A stretch of 64,000 bases of DNA, from positions 533,059 through 597,058 of the forward strand of contig JAUIJL010000004.1 of NCBI GenBank assembly GCA_030431255.1, read 5' to 3'. The notes beneath the pieces are model-generated. The model did no database searches. It worked only from the letters and a program-made list of their open reading frames with translations, and was not told the origin of the DNA. Made by a program: the position numbers and the translations under genes. How positions within the stretch are numbered: the stretch's first letter is position 1; every line of letters begins with the position of its first letter. Positions 17,533-25,204 of this stretch are shown here, in pieces. The stretch comes from Thermoanaerobaculia bacterium (GTDB lineage Bacteria; Acidobacteriota; Thermoanaerobaculia; Multivoradales; J023).

Positions 17533-18723
17533 ATGTCAAAAACCCGCGCACCCCTCGTTCTCGCCGCCCCGGTCCGCACACCGATCGGTAAATTTGGTGG
17601 CGCCCTGGCTTCCCTTTCCGCCGCCGATCTCGGCACCGCCGCGGCCGAGGCTTGTTTGGAGCGAGCCGGCGTCTCCCCCGACACCGTGGACCTGACCCTC
17701 TTCGGCCACGGTCGCCAAGCCGGCGGCGGACCCAATACCGCCCGCCAAGTCTCTTATCGCGCCGGCGTGCCCCAAGAAAGCCCGGCGTTCACCATCAATC
17801 AGGCCTGCGGATCGGGCCTGCAAGCGGTGCTCTCCGGCGCCCGGCACATCCGCCTCGAAGAAGCCGAGGTGGTCCTGGCCGGCGGCACCGAGAGCATGTC
17901 GAATACGCCCTACATGCTGCCCCGAGCCCGTTGGGGTTATCGGCTGGGTCACGCCGAGCTGAGCGACGGCATGTATCGCGACGGCTTCAACGATCCCCTC
18001 TCCGGACTGGTGATGGGCGAGACCGCCGAGGAGCTGGCGGAGGACTACGACATCGACCGCGCCGCTTCCGACGCCTGGGCCGTGGGCTCCCAAAACCGTA
18101 GCGAAAGAGCGCGGGCCGAGGATCGATTCGCCCAGGAGATCGTGCCCATCACCGTGCCCGGACGCAAAGGCGACACCGTGGTCGAGCGCGACGAGCACCC
18201 CCGCGACGGCATCACCGCCGAGAAAATCGCCAAGATGCCGACGGTCTTCCGCCAGGGTGGACGGGTGACCGCCGCCAACGCCTCCGGCATCACCGACGGC
18301 GCCGCCGCCTTGTTGGTGGCGTCCGAGCAGGCGGCGGAGCGTCACGGCTTGCAGCCGGCCGCCCTGCTGCGGGATTGGCAGGTGGTCGGTGTCGACCCGC
18401 GGATCATGGGCATCGGTCCCGTGCCCGCCTGCCGCGAGCTGCTCAAACGCAATCACCTGAGCTTCGACGACATCGACCAAGTGGAGCTCAACGAAGCCTT
18501 CGCCTGCCAGGTGCTGGCCTGCCTCAAAGATCTGCCCTTCGATCCCGAAAAAGTCAATCCCGACGGCGGCGCCATCTCCCTGGGTCACCCGATCGGCGCC
18601 ACCGGCGCCCGCATTCTGGTGACCCTCTTGCACGGCTTGGCCTGGCGCCAAGGGCGCTTCGGCATCGCCACCCTGTGCATTTCCGGCGGTCTGGGCATCG
18701 CCGCGTTGGTGGAACGGATCTGA
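17533..18723 (+). CDS. Thiolase (acetyl-CoA acetyltransferase family)
   Basis: 396 aa. The acylated cysteine sits in INQACGSGLQAV, the histidine of the active site in GGAISLGHPIGATGARI, and the C-terminal proton-shuttle cysteine in LCISGGLGIA; all three thiolase signatures are therefore intact. It either cleaves 3-ketoacyl-CoA at the end of beta-oxidation or condenses acetyl-CoA. The ATG at 17533 matches where family homology begins; no good ribosome site precedes it, perhaps because the repeat pair ends only 39 bases upstream. Its stop overlaps the start of the next crotonase (TGATG). Confidence 0.92.
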   Translation: MSKTRAPLVLAAPVRTPIGKFGGALASLSAADLGTAAAEACLERAGVSPDTVDLTLFGHGRQAGGGPNTARQVSYRAGVPQESPAFTINQACGSGLQAVLSGARHIRLEEAEVVLAGGTESMSNTPYMLPRARWGYRLGHAELSDGMYRDGFNDPLSGLVMGETAEELAEDYDIDRAASDAWAVGSQNRSERARAEDRFAQEIVPITVPGRKGDTVVERDEHPRDGITAEKIAKMPTVFRQGGRVTAANASGITDGAAALLVASEQAAERHGLQPAALLRDWQVVGVDPRIMGIGPVPACRELLKRNHLSFDDIDQVELNEAFACQVLACLKDLPFDPEKVNPDGGAISLGHPIGATGARILVTLLHGLAWRQGRFGIATLCISGGLGIAALVERI

Positions 18724-19526
18724 TGATCGGCTCCCACGATCCCGTGGCGCCCGAGCCCCAGGCGGTCTTCCTCGATTTCGAGGGACGGGTCGCCGAGCTG
18801 ACCATCGATCGGCCCCCGCTCAACGTGTTGAACCTGGCAACCCTCGACCAATTGGGCGCCGCCCTCGTAGAGGTTTCGGCCCGATCCGACCTACAGGTCT
18901 TGATTCTACGCGGCGGCGGCATGCGCGCCTTTTGCGCCGGGGTGGCGATCGAGGATCACACGCCGGACAAAATCGCCGCCATGCTCGGCGGTTTTCACGA
19001 CGCCCTGCGTCGGCTCTTCGCCCTCGAGATCGTCACCGTGGCGGCGGTGGACGGTCATTGCCTGGGGGGCGGCATGGAGCTGGCCGCTACCTGCGACCTG
19101 GTGATCGCCACCGAGCGATCGTCCTTCGGTCAGCCGGAAATCGAGCTGGGCTGCTTTCCGCCCGTGGCCGCCGCCCTCTACCCCACACTCTTTGGACCCG
19201 GTCGCACCTTCGACCTGCTGACCACCGGCCGTAGGCTTACCTGCGAGCAAGCCGAGCATATGGGTTTCGTCGCCCGTCGCGTGGCCAACGGCGAGCTCGA
19301 CCAGGGCCTGCGCCAGCTCAAGAGCGAGCTGACGTCGAAGAGTGCCGCCGCCCTACGGCTGACCAAAAAAGCGATCCGCGCGGGTCAGCCCCAGGTTGCC
19401 CTCTTCGAAAAGGCTTTGGCTGAAACCGAGAAGATTTATTTGAACGAGCTAGCGACTTGCGAGGACCTCAACGAAGGGGTCCAAGCGTTTTTAGAAAAAC
19501 GACCTCCGGAATGGCGCCACGCCTGA
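18723..19526 (+). CDS. Crotonase, dienoyl-CoA hydratase-like
   Basis: 267 aa crotonase-fold enzyme coupled to the thiolase by a one-base overlap. Oxyanion-hole segments are AFCAGVAIEDHTPDKI and GHCLGGGMELAATCDLVIA. The segment GQPEIELGCFPPVAAALYP, together with EDHTPDKI, resembles cyclohexa-1,5-dienecarbonyl-CoA hydratase (anaerobic aromatic degradation) and its uncharacterised relatives more than ordinary enoyl-CoA hydratases. No benzoyl-CoA reductase or ring hydrolase is in the window, so an aromatic role is only a possibility. No ribosome site beyond translational coupling. Confidence 0.8.
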   Translation: MIGSHDPVAPEPQAVFLDFEGRVAELTIDRPPLNVLNLATLDQLGAALVEVSARSDLQVLILRGGGMRAFCAGVAIEDHTPDKIAAMLGGFHDALRRLFALEIVTVAAVDGHCLGGGMELAATCDLVIATERSSFGQPEIELGCFPPVAAALYPTLFGPGRTFDLLTTGRRLTCEQAEHMGFVARRVANGELDQGLRQLKSELTSKSAAALRLTKKAIRAGQPQVALFEKALAETEKIYLNELATCEDLNEGVQAFLEKRPPEWRHA

Positions 19527-19738
19527 AATGCTCCCGGAGCACCCAATCGAGGCGCGGCGATCCGAGCACGGAAAGCGAGCTTGTCTGAGCGAGTTACAGC
19601 GAGAATCGGCGTAAGTCCCTACTCTTCAGCACCTCGAAGCGGCACATCAACGGTGGCGCGAGTTAGGAGCGACGCGCGCAGGACGCCGCGCCGGCCCAAA
19701 AACATCCATCTGATAGAAGTTATATAAGGAGTTTTCAC

Positions 19739-20518
19739 ATGTCTGAAGCTGTGGTTCTGAGAGAGCAGGAGGGCCGCGTCGCGGTCTTGACCATCAACCG
19801 TCCGAGCAAGCTCAACGCCCTCAACCAACAGGTGCGTGACGAGATGCTCGAGCACCTCAATGCCATCGAAAGCGACGATTCCGTGGGCGCGGTGGTGATC
19901 ACCGGCGCGGGCGAGAAATCCTTCGTCGCCGGTGCCGACATCCAGGAATTCGAGGGCCGCTCGCCCTTCGATCAGCGGGAAGCCATGAGCTTCCCCCGCA
20001 TCTTCGATGTGATGGCGAGCTTCCCCAAGCCGGTGATCGCCATGATCAACGGCTTCTGCCTCGGCGGTGGCTGCGAGATGGCCATGTCCTGCGACATGCG
20101 TATTGCGTCGGACCGCGCGCGCCTCGGCCAGCCGGAGATCAAGCTCGGCCTGATCCCCGGCGGCGGCGGCACCCAACGTCTGCCGCGTCTGGTAGGCGTC
20201 GGCAACGCCATGCGTCTGATCCTCACCGGCGACATGATCCCGGCGGCCGAAGCCAAAGACATGGGCCTGGTGGACATGGTGATCCCCGCCGACGAGCTGC
20301 GCGCCCAAACCCTGGAGCTGGCCAATAAAATCGCCGCCCAAAGCCCGCTCACCCTGCGCGTGGCCAAAGAAGCCGTGCGCGCCTCCGAGCGCCTGGCGAT
20401 CGAGGAAGGCATCCTCTACGAGCGCGACCTCTTCTGCCTGTGCTTCTCCACCGAGGACAAAAAAGAAGGCGTCGACGCGTTCCTCAACAAACGCGCACCG
20501 GAGTGGAAGAACCGCTGA
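19739..20518 (+). CDS. Enoyl-CoA hydratase
   Basis: 259 aa, a standard enoyl-CoA hydratase: SFVAGADIQEF and NGFCLGGGCEMAMSCD form the oxyanion hole, with the catalytic glutamate of the latter present, and GQPEIKLGLIPGGGGTQRLPR supplies the second catalytic glutamate. It hydrates 2-enoyl-CoA to 3-hydroxyacyl-CoA. AAGGAG lies just ahead of the ATG. A 212-base gap separates it from the previous crotonase, so it may have its own promoter; nothing definite was seen in the gap. Followed by a tandem-repeat region. Confidence 0.92.
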   Translation: MSEAVVLREQEGRVAVLTINRPSKLNALNQQVRDEMLEHLNAIESDDSVGAVVITGAGEKSFVAGADIQEFEGRSPFDQREAMSFPRIFDVMASFPKPVIAMINGFCLGGGCEMAMSCDMRIASDRARLGQPEIKLGLIPGGGGTQRLPRLVGVGNAMRLILTGDMIPAAEAKDMGLVDMVIPADELRAQTLELANKIAAQSPLTLRVAKEAVRASERLAIEEGILYERDLFCLCFSTEDKKEGVDAFLNKRAPEWKNR

Positions 20519-20540
20519 TCACGTCGGCACCGGTGCCCGG

Positions 20541-20696
20541 CACCGGTGCCAGGTTGATGTCTCAGCATCGGTGCCACGTTGATGTTTCGGCCGATCTGTT
20601 CGGACCGGTGCCACGTTGATGTTCGGACCGGTGCCACGTTGATGTTCGGACCGGTGCCACGTTGATGTTCGGACCGGTGCCACTTTGATGTTCCGG
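20541..20696. repeat. 23-bp tandem repeat array
   Basis: Four head-to-tail 23-base units at 20605-20627, 20628-20650, 20651-20673 and 20674-20696 (the last with two changes). Core: CCGGTGCCACGTTGATGTTC. Two diverged copies start at 20541 and 20566. There are no unique spacers. The array fills the gap between convergent genes, an enoyl-CoA hydratase and a PfkB kinase. The reading frames through it are repetitive artefacts. Confidence 0.85.
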
Positions 20697-20751
20697 CGGC
20701 ATCCCGTACCCCGAAGGGGTTCTTTTCCAAAGCCTGGGGTTGCGCGCAGCG

Positions 20752-21699
20752 CTACCCCAGGGACGGTTCGTCCCGCCAAGTCTCCGCCCAACGCCGAGGC
20801 CCCATGAACCGACAAGACGCCGTGGCCACCCGGCCGGCCTGGCGTAGGCTTCTTTCGAAGTCGTTTTCCTTGGCGAAGAAATAGCAGAAGGCACCGTGGA
20901 AGACATCACCCGCAGCCAGGGTATCGACCTCCCGGCCGGCTTCGATGGACGGCACCTCGATGTCCAGCAGCTCCGAAACGTCCGAGGGATCCAGAGCGAG
21001 GATCGGTCGCTCGCCACGGGTCATGGCGGCCATGGCGAGACCCAAGTCGCGGAAATAGCCCATCACGCCATGCTCGGTTTCCACCCCGGGCGGACGGAAA
21101 TCCGCCGACGCCACCACCGCGTCCACCCGCCGGAGCAGCTCATCGGTACCGTCCTTCCAGCTACCGGCGTCCATGACGATCCGCGGTCGCGGTCCGGGTT
21201 GATCTCGAAGCCGTTTCGTGACCTCCAGGCTCAAGGCCATCTCGTGACCGTCCACCAAGAGCACGTCGACTCCCTCGAAGGAGAGCTCCGCGGGCAGCCG
21301 TCCGGCCCGGAGAATCGCCGGGGATGAGACGATGGTCCGCTCGGAGCTGCCCGGGGTGATGAAGATGCAGGAGAGCGACGGCGGGGTTTGCCGGCCTGGA
21401 TCGAGATCGTCGATCTTCACCTCGGGTCCGAGGTCCTTGCGGATGACGTCCGCCAAGCTGTGATTTCCCACTTGGGCCAACAACCCGGCGCGTCCGCCCA
21501 GGAGCGAAAACGTGGCGGCGGCGTTGGCGGCCGGTCCACCGGCGAATTCCCAACGCTCCTCGGCCACGGTTTTTCCGCCGATCACGGGTAGGTGGGGCAG
21601 GCGATAGAGGAAATCGACGGTCGCCAGCCCCAGAAAGCGACCCACCGGCCCAGCCTCCGATTCCGGCCCAATCTCCGAAGGCGTCGATGAGTCGCTCAA
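20752..21699 (-). CDS. PfkB family carbohydrate kinase
   Basis: About 315 aa, ribokinase fold. The N-terminal PfkB motif is EFAGGPAANAAATFSLLGG; the C-terminal motif DTLAAGDVFHGAF includes the catalytic base Asp and the anion hole GAGD-like turn. It phosphorylates a sugar or nucleoside; the substrate is not recognisable, though overall it resembles ribokinase/fructokinase-type enzymes. The start is inferred as TTG at 21699: it overlaps the methyltransferase stop (TTGA) and has GGAAAGG just upstream. A longer form reaching 21813 would lie inside the methyltransferase gene. Translationally coupled to that gene. Confidence 0.85.
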   Translation of the reverse strand: MSDSSTPSEIGPESEAGPVGRFLGLATVDFLYRLPHLPVIGGKTVAEERWEFAGGPAANAAATFSLLGGRAGLLAQVGNHSLADVIRKDLGPEVKIDDLDPGRQTPPSLSCIFITPGSSERTIVSSPAILRAGRLPAELSFEGVDVLLVDGHEMALSLEVTKRLRDQPGPRPRIVMDAGSWKDGTDELLRRVDAVVASADFRPPGVETEHGVMGYFRDLGLAMAAMTRGERPILALDPSDVSELLDIEVPSIEAGREVDTLAAGDVFHGAFCYFFAKENDFERSLRQAGRVATASCRFMGPRRWAETWRDEPSLG

Positions 21700-22556
21700 G
21701 ACCTTTCCACACTCGTGGGCTTTCGGGCGTAAGCGCTTTGCCAATAGGCCACCGAGGACGGCCAAATGCGTCGCAAGGCGTTGTGAAGGCGGTCTTTGGG
21801 ACCCTTCTTCCAACGTCGATTGGCGTAGATCCGATGCTCCTCCAGCTCGAAACCCAGGGAGGTCAGGATGCGCGCGGTGGTCGCTTTGGGGAAGCCGAAG
21901 GTGTGATCCTGACCGAGACCAAATCGCCCGGTGACCAAAGTGATCACCTCGCCCAGGGGCGTCACCGGATTGGGCATGCCCATGTGCAACACCCCGCCCG
22001 GTTTCAACCAGCGGTAAATGTTCTCCAGCGCTTTCACCGGCTCCCGCAAATGCTCGATGACGTGCCAGAAACGCACATAATCGAATGAGGCGTCCGGATA
22101 GTCCACCTCACCGATCGCCGCCTGCTGCAACGTCTCCAACCCACGCTCCCGTCGCGCAAAGTCGACAAACGCCCCGGAAAGCTCCACCCCGTCCACCGCC
22201 CAGCCGAGATCCCGAAACGCCTCCATGATCTCGCCCGACGCCGCCCCTACATCGAGAAAACGCCCGTCCGTCGGCTCACCCATCCGTTCATGGGCCGCCG
22301 CCACATACTCCCGAACCGACGCCGAAATCTCCACCGAGCGCGGATTTGTCTCCCCATACCCCGCGTAGTACTCGCGCATGCTCTCCGCGTCGGCAATGGG
22401 ATTCACAAACAACAGCCCACAACCCGGGCAAGCTACCACCTGGGGATGAAACGCCACCCCCGTGCCCTTGCGGCCCTTGGGGCGAAAATCGGTGCCGCCG
22501 CAAAACGGACACCGCTTGAAATACTGATATCGATACCTGGTTTCCAGCACCGGCAA
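21696..22556 (-). CDS. SAM-dependent methyltransferase with zinc ribbon
   Basis: 286 aa. An N-terminal zinc ribbon (CPFCGG near residue 16 and CPGCG near residue 43) precedes a class I methyltransferase domain with motif I FLDVGAASGEIM (about residue 100), DGVELSG and FDYVRFWHVIEHLREP. This layout matches many Methyltransf_23-type proteins in cell-surface sugar or natural-product clusters. The substrate is unknown. It lies directly downstream of the AT-rich island on the same strand but has the GC-rich codon use of the host genome, and it is coupled to the PfkB kinase. Confidence 0.85.
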   Translation of the reverse strand: MPVLETRYRYQYFKRCPFCGGTDFRPKGRKGTGVAFHPQVVACPGCGLLFVNPIADAESMREYYAGYGETNPRSVEISASVREYVAAAHERMGEPTDGRFLDVGAASGEIMEAFRDLGWAVDGVELSGAFVDFARRERGLETLQQAAIGEVDYPDASFDYVRFWHVIEHLREPVKALENIYRWLKPGGVLHMGMPNPVTPLGEVITLVTGRFGLGQDHTFGFPKATTARILTSLGFELEEHRIYANRRWKKGPKDRLHNALRRIWPSSVAYWQSAYARKPTSVERS

Positions 22557-22665
22557 ACCTTTGAGTCGTAAGGCCCTTGATGGGGGCGGTCATTGGCGAC
22601 GCGGGCTGAGTTTACTCAGGGTTTGGTGGGGCGTCGAGGAATAGGAAGGGAAGTTGAATTCATAC

Positions 22666-22681
22666 AGTGAGACGACTCACT
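22666..22681. terminator. Small hairpin at island end
   Basis: Perfect stem AGTGAG / CTCACT with a 4-base loop, 28 bases beyond the stop of the last island gene. No T-run, so this is only a weak candidate for the island operon's terminator. A second short palindrome CTGAGT-TT-ACTCAG lies at about 22605. Confidence 0.3.
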
Positions 22682-22708
22682 CACATCTCAGCTAACCCGA
22701 GCTTCATC

Positions 22709-23452
22709 TCACACTAACTGAGCTTCAAATTTGAGCCTGCGGCGGATTTCTGGAATCCAAATAACCATCTGGACGAGGCAGATAACCCCAGCAGCAAAAA
22801 TCATTCCAACAAACACTATTGGTTTCCAATTAGCGAGCGTTCCGTCTATGCGAAATGATAAGAGTGCCATTGAAACTGAAATGATCAAAAGTACTACGTC
22901 AAAGAACAGCCACAAGTGCTTCATCTTTTGACGCTGCTCCGCAGGCGAATCTCCAAGGTTTACGAAGGAATTCTCGCCTGATGCCACCATTATTTCCCGA
23001 TACATCGCGAAATCCCAACCGATCAAAATCAGAAAGAGTGTCGTATAGTAACCCCACAAAGAGAGCCCGAGAGGAAGCTCTTCGCCAGAAGCAACCTTGC
23101 TAAAGCAGTTTGGCAAGTAGCTCACGAGAAAAACCCATAGGGCCCGCAGAATCCACTCCACTTTTCTAATTACATTAGTTAGTTTCTCCGAACCCAAGAT
23201 CGGCAAGCTGTCGACTGCCCATGCATGGGCATAAAGTCTCGCCGCCATTGAAGTATGTGCAATAATTACGGGATAGGCCAACCCTGGAAGCTCCAGCAGC
23301 TGTTCTCCCTCCTCGGTAACAACCGTCAACTGTATTGCCTTTGCAATATTGGGAAGACTCTCTAGAGTGCCTAGCAGATAAACAGCGCAAGAAGTCACAG
23401 CAAACACGGAAACCGTTAAACCGCCCTTCTTCTGCCGCTCGAAGGTAACCAT
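22709..23452 (-). CDS. Unknown membrane protein of the island
   Basis: 247 aa, not recognised. Hydrophobic segments are visible near residues 12-28 (LTVSVFAVTSCAVYLLG), 57-70, 100-115 (ALWVFLVSYLP), 130-147 (LWGYYTTLFLILIGWDF), 180-200 (LWLFFDVVLLIISVSMALL) and 212-233 (IVFVGMIFAAGVICLVQMV), so about five or six membrane helices. It ends with a basic RRRLKFEAQLV tail. Last gene of the five-gene operon, 15 bases after the DWDDT protein. It lacks transporter or enzyme motifs that I recognise. Base use is AT-rich like its four neighbours and unlike the surrounding genome. Confidence 0.7.
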   Translation of the reverse strand: MVTFERQKKGGLTVSVFAVTSCAVYLLGTLESLPNIAKAIQLTVVTEEGEQLLELPGLAYPVIIAHTSMAARLYAHAWAVDSLPILGSEKLTNVIRKVEWILRALWVFLVSYLPNCFSKVASGEELPLGLSLWGYYTTLFLILIGWDFAMYREIMVASGENSFVNLGDSPAEQRQKMKHLWLFFDVVLLIISVSMALLSFRIDGTLANWKPIVFVGMIFAAGVICLVQMVIWIPEIRRRLKFEAQLV

Positions 23453-23467
23453 GTCCCTTCCCTCTAC

Positions 23468-24517
23468 CTACCCCGTTCGCAAGAACGGTGATCTATTCCG
23501 CCTGTTGGCAATTTCGAAGCCTTGAAGGCGCCTAGTCCATCCAGGAGAACCATAGTAGTGTCTGAGTCGACGGTGGCGAAAAACTATATCCGGAGATTCA
23601 TTCTCCGGCTCAACTGTGCCTTCCAATGAACCTCGTTCAACAGTGGAAATTGGAGGATATTCGCAAAGGCCCAGAAAGCCCTCGAGTATTCCCCACCATT
23701 TCGCTTCCTGTGAATATTTGTTTCCGACTTTCAGACAACTGTCTTCTTTATGGCTCTCTACCCTTTCTTTCAGCGATCTAGGGTTCACTCCAATTTCTTC
23801 AAGATCTACATAGAGAAGACACGCCGCCTCCGCAAGGCGATAGGCAAAATGACCCGCCGAAAAGTAGTATCTAGAGAGATCAGAAAAGGGAACTCCATTT
23901 AAGCTGAAGTTGAGAACCTCGCCAGCTCGACGAAGAAGAGCGAGGAGTAGATGCCTATTTCTCGTAGCAACCTTGGGATACCAAAGTGCGGTAGTTCGAA
24001 CAGTCGCGACCGTCACCATTGGATCTTCTCTTTTCGGTAGATTCCTTGAGTCTCCAAGAAAGACCGACAGCGCAAAAGTAGACTCGGATTTCAAGCGAGT
24101 GTCTACACCCAAGAAGGCCCGCTCGAATATCGAAGATTTCAGATGTCTCTCCCACCAAGAGTCGTCCGGAATAGGACCCCTCAGATCCAGCACTAGCCCC
24201 AACGTCTGTATAGCTCTGACAAGATCGACTGCCTTCGAGGTGTCATCCCAATCTGGTGGAAAATCCACTCCTGAAATAGACGGTGTCTTTTCCCATTTCC
24301 ACGCCGAACAACCGTCATAAATAACAGCTTCTTCCGCTACTCGATCAGCAGAGGATCTTAACTCTTCTATGTCGTTCTGTTGTAAGCCCTCAAGCTGGCA
24401 GAAAGCCTCCGCCAGATAGCACTCCAAACCTAGATTCGATGATCTTCCGACGTGAGCAGACGCCTCAATCTCATTATATCGATAAGTTTCTGCTCTTATT
24501 GGACTTAAGCCCGACAT
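23468..24517 (-). CDS. DWDDT-motif protein, cyclase-like toroid candidate
   Basis: 349 aa, no signal peptide or membrane segment. The segment VDFPPDWDDTSKAV (Asp89-Trp-Asp-Asp-Thr93) matches the DxDDT acid motif of class II terpene cyclases of the squalene-hopene/copalyl type. Further helical stretches (DPMVTVATVRTTALW; RYYFSAGHFAYRLAEAACLL) recall alpha/alpha-toroid proteins carrying squalene-cyclase-like repeats. It is roughly half the length of a full squalene-hopene cyclase, so either a single-domain relative or a non-enzymatic toroid is likely. Its ATG directly follows the stop of the T-like membrane gene (TGA-ATG). Family membership is inferred from motif and pattern only. Confidence 0.6.
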   Translation of the reverse strand: MSGLSPIRAETYRYNEIEASAHVGRSSNLGLECYLAEAFCQLEGLQQNDIEELRSSADRVAEEAVIYDGCSAWKWEKTPSISGVDFPPDWDDTSKAVDLVRAIQTLGLVLDLRGPIPDDSWWERHLKSSIFERAFLGVDTRLKSESTFALSVFLGDSRNLPKREDPMVTVATVRTTALWYPKVATRNRHLLLALLRRAGEVLNFSLNGVPFSDLSRYYFSAGHFAYRLAEAACLLYVDLEEIGVNPRSLKERVESHKEDSCLKVGNKYSQEAKWWGILEGFLGLCEYPPISTVERGSLEGTVEPENESPDIVFRHRRLRHYYGSPGWTRRLQGFEIANRRNRSPFLRTG

Positions 24518-25204
24518 TCATATTCTCCATTTATTTTCTAATAAATAAGCTAGTGTACTAAGAATGGCAGCCGTGCAGAGCCTTCCCAAGAGAGACTCTG
24601 ACGATCGGCTCCAAGCAGTCCCAGAGACCAATCTATAGTGCCGCACTATCGCCGCTGAATGCACTGTTCTCGAGACATCAGGTACTCGCGCAGCAACGAC
24701 TATTGCCAACAAATAGGCTTGGCGAACTCTGTCGAAACCGCTCTTGCGAACCTGTCCACTTTTGAGGGAATACTTCAAGCCTTGAGCAAATTCAGATATT
24801 GCGCTCGGAAGCAGGTTGCGATGGAGTGCAAATGCCTCCCAGAATCCAGGCTCACCTGATTTTCTTCTAATTAGCCCAACCAGTGAATCAAAATAAGATG
24901 GCATTACCAAGACTGTAGATATAACAGCGCAAAGGAGGTACCTAGCCAACATCTCAGCACCATCAAAGGGACTGATCAGGAGAGCCAACACAACTAGAGC
25001 GCAAAAGCCAAGCCCCCTCTTTAGAAAACCAGAGAGACCTTCCCAGGCATCGGCCAAGCACCAGCCATGAAACCAGATTACTACCATGCCGGTCAGAAAG
25101 AGCCCCCACGGATTCAGATTCAGCGCCAATGCTGATGCCCCCACCACATAGACAACTCCAAAAAAAATGCTGGCCCAGCTTGACCAATTCGAAAGGCTAT
25201 GCAA
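24518..25204 (-). CDS. ECF-type T-component-like membrane protein
   Basis: 228 aa with about four to five membrane helices in the first 110 residues (WASIFFGVVYVVGASALAL; LFLTGMVVIWFHGW; GLGFCALVVLALLISPF; YLLCAVISTVLVM), then a polar helical region with KSGFDRVRQAYLLAIVVAARVPD and a final hydrophobic segment near AAILSTLAYLLE. This arrangement, a membrane part followed by basic cytoplasmic coupling helices, resembles EcfT/CbiQ proteins that hold the ATPases against the S component. The alanine-arginine coupling motifs are not textbook. It overlaps the ATPase gene by 8 bases, which strongly supports a complex. A recognisable homologue was not named. Confidence 0.6.
   Translation of the reverse strand: MHSLSNWSSWASIFFGVVYVVGASALALNLNPWGLFLTGMVVIWFHGWCLADAWEGLSGFLKRGLGFCALVVLALLISPFDGAEMLARYLLCAVISTVLVMPSYFDSLVGLIRRKSGEPGFWEAFALHRNLLPSAISEFAQGLKYSLKSGQVRKSGFDRVRQAYLLAIVVAARVPDVSRTVHSAAIVRHYRLVSGTAWSRSSESLLGRLCTAAILSTLAYLLENKWRI

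Noticed and set aside
20541..20696. CRISPR array
   Set aside because: Units are directly abutting 23-mers without unique spacers, and no cas genes are near.
20519..20815. Small minus-strand proteins with repeated NINVAP/STWHRSE peptides
   Set aside because: Products of reading through the 23-bp repeats; no ribosome site, no plausible start, periodic frame.
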